In this document: positions 16,801 through 27,939 of the stretch, piece after piece
Layout of the letters: each line of letters begins with the position of its first letter
Position numbering within the stretch: position 1 is the stretch's first letter
Source of the DNA: Chrysaora quinquecirrha
Taxonomy: Eukaryota; Cnidaria; Scyphozoa; Semaeostomeae; Pelagiidae
Reading direction: 5' to 3'
Length of the DNA: 64,000 nucleotides
Assembly: GCA_014526335.1 (NCBI GenBank)
Contig: JACTAT010000132.1
Span: forward strand, 459,001 to 523,000
The notes under the pieces: generated by a model
Database searches by the model: none
The model's input: the letters and a program-made list of their open reading frames with translations, nothing else
Told to the model about the DNA's origin: nothing
Program-made: the position numbers and the translations under genes

Positions 16801-19800
16801 GATTGGAATCTGGAGTGCCAGACCAGAGAGCCAACAATGTTTCCACTGAGCTATAGAGCTCAATGAACTTGCGGAGCAACTTTCCAAGTCATACAGCCCA
16901 AGGCTGTCCTCCAGTTTAGACTTTTCTGGTGTTTTGGCCACGTTGAGCCTTCTTCAGCACCATACATATTTGTATATATTTGTCATGAATGGCAAACACA
17001 AGGATTCCACAAGTGGCATATCACAATAAATGGGATTCGAACCTGGATTGCATGACCAGAGAGCCAACGACGTTTCCACTGAACTATAGAGCTCAAGGCA
17101 ATCGCCGAGTAACTCTCCAAGTCACACAACTCCTCATGACTTAAGTGTTTTGGCTATGTTGAGCTTTCTTCAACACCATACATGTTTATATTTATTTCTC
17201 ATGAATGGCCATTCGCTATAATATTTAAGAAAGCCAGGAGGAGAGCGTTGGGCTGTTTGACCTGGAGAGTTTGAAGGTTGTGAATTGAGCATTGTGTTTT
17301 GAACACCAATCAGCTTGCGTATAGTAAGATAACTAATTAAACAAAGTGAACCAAGTGAACAAACATGCTCTTTCTGTCAACACAGAACAGAACTTTTGGT
17401 TTCAGAGGCGGACTGGCAGCGAATCTCAAGGGTTGCTATTTCCAGTAAAAGGGGCCTGTTTTTACTATAGCAAATTTTCTTGTTAGTTGCTTCTAGCGAG
17501 CTCCTGTGTAAAAAATCAATTTCAGGCAAGGGCTACTGTTAATGTAAAATACTTCTTTTCTTATTTGCTATATTTCGATGGCAAAATCGTCTCCCTTTAT
17601 ACATATTTTCGCATTTCTTTATTTTCTTGCTTCCATATTTTTGTGCGCATATGCTGATTATCTTTTTATTTTTGCTTCTTTCCAATTATCTGCATTGAGA
17701 AACAACTTCTGTTATTTCCAACTGTTTTCAGACTGAGCGAAACCAATCCAAATCTCTTCGAAATCCCAAGAAATCAAAGAGATTTGCTCAAGAAACAACT
17801 GAAACAGTTTGTTAAAGACCCTGTAATAAGAAGGCCCGGGTTGCAATCGCAACCCAGCATCCCTGCCAGTCCGCCCCTGTTTGGTTTTGATGTTGGCAGA
17901 TACCAAAACACCCAAGTGAAAAAATGATCTTGATCTGCACTTATTCACACAATCCTCGTTGTTATTTTCTGCACAGTCAGGGTGATCCGATTTAAATGTT
18001 GCGATTCTGATGATTGTTTTTTGTAGCAAGAGGCCATAACCTAAAACTAGCATTAATAGACTGCCCGAAGCTTGGGAGCAAAGGGATTTCGGAGAGTTCA
18101 TTTTTGAAATTAAGTTTGTTTAAATCAAGATTTACGATATTTTTATGGGAGCAAGGTGCGTGGTGTTTTTATGTTGGGATCAAGAAAGCAACTCCCCACC
18201 AGGGCCTCCATGTTGACCTGTGGTAGAATCATGCTAAAGGTGAAGGTGAAGTGGTGTATTTAGCACCAGTTGCTAGGATCTCGTAGTAGGTTAACTAAAT
18301 GAGATGTTGACCCTGGCTGTGACGCTACTGTAGCTGGGGCTCCAACCCGGACCATGCTGAACTTCTGACACCACAAGCCAGTTGAATCACAATAGCTGGG
18401 GCTCGAACCCCAACTTAACTGAACTGCTAACACAACGAGTCAGCTGGATAATGCCACAGGGCCATAGCTAAATTGGTTATTTCTTTGTATTGCTATGATT
18501 TATTGATTACACGTTTTTTTTATAAGAACACTGAAATCGAAGAAAGCCATGCAATGTTCTTAATTTTTCCGATTTGAAGGCTCAAAATGTTCTTAACATG
18601 TTCTTGATTTTCTTGCTTTTTAAAAAGCTGTTCTTCTTCAAAGTAGATGGTAATTGCTACAAAAAGGGACGCACGTGTAAAAAATATCACATATATTCAC
18701 AATGATTGATAGTTCATCTGTTTTCTAGAGTTGAGAACAGGACAGCGCAACTAAAGAAAGTAAATTCTAATTTGTTTCTAGCTTCACAAAGCCTTGTCAT
18801 GTTCTTAGCATGTTCTTTACTTTTTAGCCTCTGAAGCCTTATGTTCTTATATACTTTGTTCTTAAAAAAAAACGTGTATTCTTCTAGATGATATTGGTTC
18901 GAAAGTTCATGGATTCGTTCATGATCATATATTTGAAGGCAAAATTTACACATCCGAAGGCAAAGAATACCACATTGAACCGGCATGGAGATATATGAAT
19001 TCATCGAAATTCCATTCAGTGATTTATGATGTTGCGAATATCCATTATCCTTTTCCTCATGGCAGTGGATGTGGGGTGAAGAAGGAGATTGCTGATTGGA
19101 TGAAAGGGGTTCAGAAGTCCGCTGTGCAAAAGAACGATGAAAAGGAACAATCAAAGTTGAATGATAATTATGAGAGATTTCATAGTCATCGTCAAAGAAG
19201 AGCTACATTTAAAACAAGCTGTCAGCTATATGTGCAGGTAATTTTACTTGATGATTGATAATTGTTGACTGATGATTGATTATTGTTGATCATTGATTTA
19301 TGATTAATGATTGATGATTGGTGATTGGTAATTGATTATTGATGATTTATGATCATTGATTAATGATTGATGATTGGTGATTGATTATTGATGATTGATG
19401 ATCTTTGATTGATGATGATGACTGATGATTAATTATTGGCAGTCCGTGATTGATTGTTGATTATAAATGATAGGTGATTGATAATCGATGGAAGATAAAT
19501 GAGTAATTCATGACTGGTTGATAGGTAAAGATGAAGATGAAATGGTGTTTTAGCGCTAGTCGCTAGGATCTCAGCTGTAGGTTATCTCATCAAGACCTCG
19601 ACCCTTGCTGTGATGCTACCGTTGCTGGTGCTTGAACCCCGACTTTGCTGAGCTTCTGACACCACCAGCCAGCTTAATTTGACCTTGTTGCCACAACACC
19701 TTCATTGATAATTTATGATTACTGATAAACGTTTCATTGCTGGTCACCAATGATTAATGATTAATGATTAATGATCAGTGATTTTTCATGACGCTTGATG

Positions 19801-22800
19801 ATTTATGATACAATTTGGTAATCAAGTATTAACGATTGGTAATTTTCAATAAATGATAAGCTATTGATAGTTGATAAATGATAACTGATAACTGATTAAT
19901 GATTAATGATTAATGATTACTCAACTTTCGTCTATAGGCTGACTGGACATTTACTGAGAAATTTGCCAAATCAGTTGACAGAGCATTATACTTGATGTCG
20001 CAACATGTCAAAAGCGTTGATCACATTTATCAACAAACAGCTTTCACTGGATTTGCGCATTGTAAGTATCCCCCTTTATCACGCTTTATCTAACAATTTC
20101 TGCATAATATAATGGTTTCCCCCTGATTTATCCCAAATACCACTTAATGGCATATGTAATCATCATGCTGCAGGGGGTATCGATATCTTACAGACTGATT
20201 AACATATTTTCTCTCGCTTTCATCTGTTCGTTTTTCCATCTTTCAAATGGGACTATCTTTAACACTGTTCTCCCCTGATTTATCCCGAATTCCACACTAT
20301 ACTATATGCATTTTCCGTGCTGCAGGGGGGTTGTTATTGTATTCTCTGCCAGGAAAGATTTCAAGAAGTCCCCCCCTGATTTATCCAAAATACCACACAA
20401 TACCATATCTATTTTTCACGCTGCAAGGGGTATCCTGTTTGTTCTTTGCCAGAACAGAGTTCAAGATGTTTTCCCCTGATTTATCCCAAACGCAACACAA
20501 TTCCATATATATTTTCCATGTTGCAGGGGGTATCGATATTGTACAGACTAATTTAGTATTAAATATATCTGCTCTCTCTTTCAGCCGTTCGTTTTTCCAT
20601 CTCTCGCATGAGAGCCAACACAACTGCGTCTTGCGGAGCAAATTGCATATTTAAGGATCCATATATTGGTGTTGCCAAATTCCTTGAATTGAATTCAGAG
20701 TCAAATCACGATGATCACTGTTTGGCTTATATCTTCACGTATCGAGATTTTGCTGATGGAGTGTTGGGCCTTGCTTGGATTGGAGAAGCGTGTATGTATT
20801 GAATATTTGATTATTGCACCTTGTCAACCCGCTAGCGAATCTATACACACTACTGTGGTGAATACGCATTACTGTGGTAGTATTTGTTGTGTCCTGTGAT
20901 GGATAAGTACTACTGTTCTGGGTTATTATGCTTGGTATGATGGTATTTTTTGTGTACTGTGGTTGATACGTACTACTGTCCCGAGTTATTATGCTTGCTG
21001 TTTACAATGATAGATGTTTTTGGTTATATCAATGATTAGTGATAAAGGAAATCAAAGTAATCAGTGTTTAGCGATTGAGATGGATGATTTATGGTTGATG
21101 ATTAGTGATTCTTGATTATTGATTAACGATCTATACTGAATGATACATGATGAGTGAGTGCTGATTAACAGTGAATATTCTGTACAGTTTAGTAGATGGT
21201 CGAGCTCTAGTTTTAGCAACAACTTTCTTTGTAGAAGGAGAAGCAGTGCTTTCGTCTTCTTCAATCAAAGTAGTCAATTAAAGGTTAAAACAACTAATTA
21301 TGGCATTAAATCCTTAAGTTTTCAAGGGCCTAAAATTTGGAACTCTCTTCCAGCTGAAATCAAGTCAGCCCAAAATAACAAAGATTGATAAAAACATGGT
21401 TCTTAAATAAAAAATGCACGTGTTCGTTCTGCAATAAATGATTCTTTGATGCAATCTGTGGGGTTACCTCATGTCAGTGTGAATTAGTGTTTATCACTAT
21501 TGTATTATTCTAACGTTAAAAAATGTACAATTACAATTATCAATGATTAGTTATTCAGATGAATTATTTGTGATTGATGATTAGTGATTCTCAATTAATG
21601 TTTATGATCAGTGCTGGATGATAAATGATTATTTATTGCTGATTGCTGATTGATAATCAATGTTGAATATTCTATTTCTCAGCTGGTGCCTCTGGTGGTG
21701 TATGTGAGCGATGGAAGAGCTATACAGGCAACAAGTATAAGAGTCTCAACACTGGAATCGTTACAACATTGAATTATAATCAAGATGTTCCCAGTAAAGT
21801 GACAGATATCACACTGGCCCATGAAATTGGACATAATTTTGGTGCCAAGGTTTGTAGCCGTTGTTTGTAATCTTGTTAGAGGCCATCTTGGCCTAGATAC
21901 CTTGTTCATTATTATTATGATTATTATTATACAGGATCATACATTTGAAATGTTCTTATATTAAGATTCCTTAAAAATGTAATCTGTAGTTAAAATAGGC
22001 TTAAAATTCACCTTGTTCATAAAACTAAATAGGCTTAAAATTCACCTTGTTCATAAAACAAAAATATAACCTTTAGAATTGCGATAAACAGCGGAAACAT
22101 TTTCAGGCATACTTTAAAGCGTTTTCCGTCTGAAACTCTTCAGAGTATGAACGTCAGACATAGACCGAGACAATAAACTAAGGCGTATGCGAAAGTCTTG
22201 AGTGCCCCCCTGGGCCGGTCTGTCTTCCTCTGGTTTTATATTTCGTCTTTTTCTTACAGCATGATCCTGTATCAGGCTCACCAACATGTTCTCCTGGTTC
22301 AGCTGGAGGTGGAAATTACATCATGTACCCCCGTGCCACATCTGGCAGTGATGCTAATAATTACAAATTCTCAAAATGCAGTAAGGATTACATTGGACCA
22401 GTACTCAGTGCAAAATCACAAATATGCTTCAAAGGTATGGAAACAAAGAGCTTTGACCGTTTTCTTCAGTGCCAAACAAACGGGGGGACCGATGGTTTAT
22501 TCATTTGAACGTCAAGGATTACTATTTTTTATAAACTTGTTAACAATGATTGTGTTACTTAAAAAAAAATTATAGGCCTAGTGGGCCCCTAAAATCTGGA
22601 TTTTCTCGGCCCATCTAAATTCCCACCACGCCCCTGGGGGGACGGTTATTAATCTTCCCACCAATTTTCCCACTTCTTGAACTTGTTAGGACCCCCGTTC
22701 ATCCAACCTCAGCCAGGCTGAGAAGATCCTAGTCGTACCTTATTCTTCGTTTCTATCCAAAATTGGGATTTTGTTTTGATTGAAAAGTGAGATAGTCAAC

Positions 22801-25800
22801 CCCATAGAAATATATGGATTTGTATTATATACCCTAAGGTTTATGGGTTCTCCAGGGGAGAGTATAAAAATGATTACACTTTTTTTTGATAATCAACCGC
22901 TCAATAAGCAACTAGGGCTGAACTGACCTCTACATTAAGCAACTTGAGGGCTCAATTGAATTCTGTAAGCAACTAAGAAGTCGAACAACCAAGCTTATAC
23001 GCTTTCTTGTTGTTAGGAAATTGTTTGTTTTGCATGTTGAAGCTCTTTAGCTAACGTTTTTCCACTTACTGTCTCCCAAAAGTCGTGTTATAGGCCTAAC
23101 AGTTGATGATTTTGACCCGCAAAGTCAGGGGTGGTTGCTAGGTAAAAAGGGTTAAGCAACTTTTAAGAAACTTTGAGGGCTGAATTGTCTTAGATTTTAA
23201 GCAAGTTTGAGGGCTGGACAAAAGTCAAGTTGCTTATTAAAAAAAGTGTTTGAATAGCGCTTGAAAGTTGAGATTTGATTTTGATTTAGTGAGATAGTTA
23301 ACCCCCTAGAATCATATAGTTTGGTATTGCATATCGCTAAATTTTTTTTTATTCTATGGGGGAAATGATAATTAATGTTAAGAATCTTTAAAATTGAGAT
23401 TTGATTTTGATTCAAAACTGACATATTGAACTCCCTAGAAATATATGGATTTGTATTGCATATCACTTAGCTTTGTTAGTTCTCCAGGGGGTAGAAAATA
23501 ATTGTCATGAATTTGATTTTGCAGAACATTCCGGCCCGATATGTGGAAACAAAATCGTTGAGGATGGGGAGCAATGTGATTGTGGATATGAAAATGAATG
23601 CAAAGATACATGCTGTGTGGCACAAGGAAGTTCAGGAACTGGGTGCCGGTACAGTGCCACTGCTAACGCCACTGCTGCTGCAACGAGATGCAGGTATTTA
23701 GTACACCCTGTTATGTTTTAATTGCCATTGAATAAAAATGTATATCATGATGTTGAACGGGGGTATAGTGTATGAAATCAATGGAACGATACTTTGTGTG
23801 TGGCACAAGGAAGTTCAGGAACTGGGTGCCGATACAGTGCCACTGCTAACGCCACTGCTGCTGCAACGAGATGCATGTTTTTAGTACACCCTGTTATGTT
23901 TTAATTGCCATTGAATAAAAATGTATATCATGATGTTGAACGGGGTGGTATGTTTTATAAAAATGACTGCAAAGATTCTCGGAAAATGCGACTGCTGCTG
24001 CTTCTAGATTTCGGTATTTACCCTCTTCTCTTTTTATTAATTGTAATTGAAGTAAAATATATACAATGTATTCCATACAAGGGCATGATATTGTCATGTA
24101 TACCCCAGCAATGCTTCTGGTACTAGATGCAGGTATTTCCCCCTGCTCTTTTATTAATTTCAACTGCAGTTCAATGTATTGTATGATTTTTTACATGGTG
24201 TCATAGCGTGTTATTTTGCAGTAAGGTGGTTGTGGTGGTTAGTGCGAATACATTGCCACAGCAAATTCTACCGCAGCACAGCCTGCGTAAAAATTGTCTT
24301 TTTGCTTACTTGGTACTTAATCTATGATATTTTCGCCAGTGGGGGGTAGTGGGGGCCAGTGGGCCATGAGAGGATCTGAGCGTACTTCTTTTTTAGTTGT
24401 CTCAACAATGTTGTCCATGATTGGAGTTCCTTCAAAATTCTGCTTCTTCCAAATCTGCAGTGAAATGAATCAGGGGGGGGGGGGACTAAGTCGCCTCGTC
24501 ATATCATTATTACTAATGTTTTTGACAGCGGTCTGATGCTGTTTTTTATTTCAGCCCTTCAGAAGGTCCATGTTGTAACACCAATTGTCAATTGAAAGCA
24601 TCTGGAGAGAATTTCACGTGCAGTGCTTCAACAGAATGTTCTATGAATGGAATATGCGAGTATCCTTTTCATAATAACCTTTTGATATTTTATATTTAAC
24701 ATTCTGTTATTCATTAATATCATTGACATGTTACACACACGTTTAACAGGAATTAATATCCAGATGGATAAAGGACTCTGATTAACTGGTTTATTGGTTA
24801 GGCCAGCCATGCCCTTTACCATGAATCCTTGCACAAAGCTATGTTCTTACCACAAATTCTGTTTTTTGCACATTTCAGATGTTTGACAAACAATGTCTGA
24901 TCGTTTGGCCTGGTCCTTTCTCTTCGAGCTTTTGGTCAACTGGTTATGATAGTTATAACCTTCTAGGAATGTTTGATTGTTTGTCTAGAACCTTAGGCTT
25001 TTTTAAAAACATGGCAAAACAAATTTTGCTTATGTTTGCTTGTCAAGCAGTATCTTATGACGTAGCCAAACGACTAAATGTTGCTTGATAAGCACATTGC
25101 AAATGTTTTACAAACAATCTTCGATCGTTTGGCATTCAATTCAATTCAATTCATTTTTATTCGTAGAAATACAATTTACAATGATAAAAAGTATTCTACA
25201 CGGCCTCAAGAAAAGCTGAGCTTATCTAGCTTGGACCGCTACAAAACTAACAAACTAACAAACTAACAAAACTAACAAAATATTAAATTCTAGAAATATT
25301 GATTATAAAGGTAAAAAACATGGGTTTAAAATAACATCAAGATCAAAATCAATAAAGGATAATTTATAATTATAAGGTTATAAGATGACATTTTCTAATA
25401 TTTTGAAAAAGGAAATAATTTTTTGTCTATGTTCGGTGGTCATTTTTTTCCCGGATATTAGTAGCTTTCTATTGTCAGGTTCTTAAAATTCTTTCTAAAA
25501 GCCTTATCATTAGATAATTGTTTTAATGATTCTGGGAGGTTATTCCAAAGGGTCTAATGGTCTTTTAGTCATGGTATATACAGTTTCATTGCTTTTGAAT
25601 ATGTCTGAAGCTGTGTTAATGCTAATGTGTTAATCGCACGGAAATGCTTGAGAATTGATTACTACGTCCACGAATGTGAAATTAGTATGTTGAAAAACTG
25701 GCACAAAAATGTCTTGAGTTTCTTAGCTCCATCCTCCTAGTTCTAAAAGTTTCTTAACTTTTGTGGTGTCTAGTTCTAGGTTTCTTATAAACCGGTTTCT

Positions 25801-26766
25801 TATAAAAAAAATTACGTGTAATGATTCTGGGAGGTTATTCCAAAGGGTCTAATGGTCTTGTGGACAAAGTACACACAGTTTCATTGCTTTTGAATATGTC
25901 TGAATATGTGTTAATGCATTTGACTTAACCAATCATCAGTGGAACAACAGCGAAATGTCCAACTCCGGCAGCTCAACCTGATATTGTGACAGAGTGTAGC
26001 AAGGGAAAGAGGGTCTGCATCAACGGAGTATGTATTATTCGCTTTATTCTTAGTTTCTTAACTACTTTAATCATGTCATCCGATATTTCTATGCTTAGAT
26101 TTCGTTTTTAGAAATGCTCCGCAATTAAGAAACCAAACTGCATACCTATTGCCTAAATTTCTTCTTATATCTTTCGGCATTTTTCTGGTTTGTTAGGGGA
26201 AAGTTGGAGGTTTTGAATTTATTTTCTGGAGTTTGTACATTCGAATGAGATTATTGTATCTCGATTTTTATGTCAGCAAAGATTGTGAAAAGATTCAGTT
26301 CAAATTAGAATAACTAAAAATCGCAAAAATCTGTTTAATTGCGTATCTACAATCATAATTGGTTTATCTGCTGCAGCAGGTCGTAAGCCTTTTTATAAAG
26401 CTGACGTGGACCTGCAACTTATAAGTTTAAAAAGGAAGCTAAGATAGATTGCTTTACAAGTTCTTTAGCTGGATATATTTAGTTAGAATTCTGCAAGAAG
26501 TAGAATACAGGGAAACTTCATGTGTGATGTGAGCCTCAAGTGCTGTGGCGTCGTGGTGTATATAATCCAGCTGACTCGTGTTGTCAGAAGCTCAGTGTGG
26601 TCAGGGTTCGTGTCCATCCACGGTAGCGTCAGAGCGAGGGTCGAGGTCTCGATTAGTTAACCTACTACTGAAATCCTAGCGACTGGCGCTTAAACACCAT
26701 TTCACCTTCGTTAGCTAATTAGTTAAATTGCCAGTTAGTTAGTTGGTTGGTTAGTTAGTTAGTTAC

Positions 26767-26822
<56 letters not shown>

Positions 26823-27897
26823 GTAGCTAATTAGTTAGTTAGGTGCTGTGGCGTCGTGGTGTAATCCAGCTGCCTCGTGGTGTCAGAAGCTCAGTGTGGT
26901 CAGGGTTCGAGCCCAGCCACGGTAGCGTCACAGCCAGGGTCGAGGTCTCGATTAGTTAACCTACTACTGAGATCCTAGCGACTGGTGTCATTTCACCTTC
27001 ACCTTCACCTTCAATTGTTTCTAAAGACTCAGAATTTCTTTTAGGTGATGTCTTAAAATCGGTAATTGAAATATACTGACTGAATTAAAAAATTATTTTT
27101 TCTTGGGCATTAATTCTTTCGAATATCTATATGCTATATTTGAGCTGCCACTTGCTTAAAGACTTGTCTATTGTAAACAGTCATATTTTATTCATCGATA
27201 TGCCTCCCCGCTGAGACTGCCCCGACGTCTTTTCTTTTGTCGTTCCAGCATTTTTGTTTTAAGTTTTTATTTTAATTTCATTTCAAATTTATTTTGCAGA
27301 CGTGCAGTGGATCAATTTGTTTGAAAACCAACGAATCTGCTTGTATGTGCAGTGACAAGGCTGATTTTTGTAAAATTTGTTGCATGAAATCAAATGATAA
27401 ATCAACTTGCAAATCAAAGAATCTTGATCAACCACCAGGTAATCATTGATTTACTGATTCAGTGATTCTTTCATTGATTGAATGATTAAGCTATCATGGT
27501 TTATTGATTGTTGTTTTTCTCATCAGAGAAACATGAAATGATTTATTAAGTGATCGAAGTGATTTTTCCTTGATTTGAAGATGAATAGTTTAATTCGATT
27601 GCTCTTTGACAAAATATGTTTTATTGGTCCAGTATTTTGTTTACATAACCGACTTGTCTGCTCGGTGATTTGATGATTCATTTGTCAAAGTTGAATGATG
27701 CAGTGATTGGTTGATACTTTGGGTCAATCTGGGATAGCTAGAGAGCCATTCGAAATCTAGAATAGTTTAGTTAGTTAGTTAGTTTGTTTGTTAGTTAGTT
27801 AATTAGTTAGTTGGTTTATTAGTTAGTTAGTCAGTCAGTTAGTTAGTTAGTTAGTTAGTTAATCAGTTAGTTGGTTTATTAGTTAGTTAGTTAGTTT

Positions 27898-27939
<42 letters not shown>

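Noticed and set aside
20247..20654. 135-codon frame before ADAM10 exon 6
   Set aside because: It runs through the intron tandem repeats and is out of frame with the real exon.
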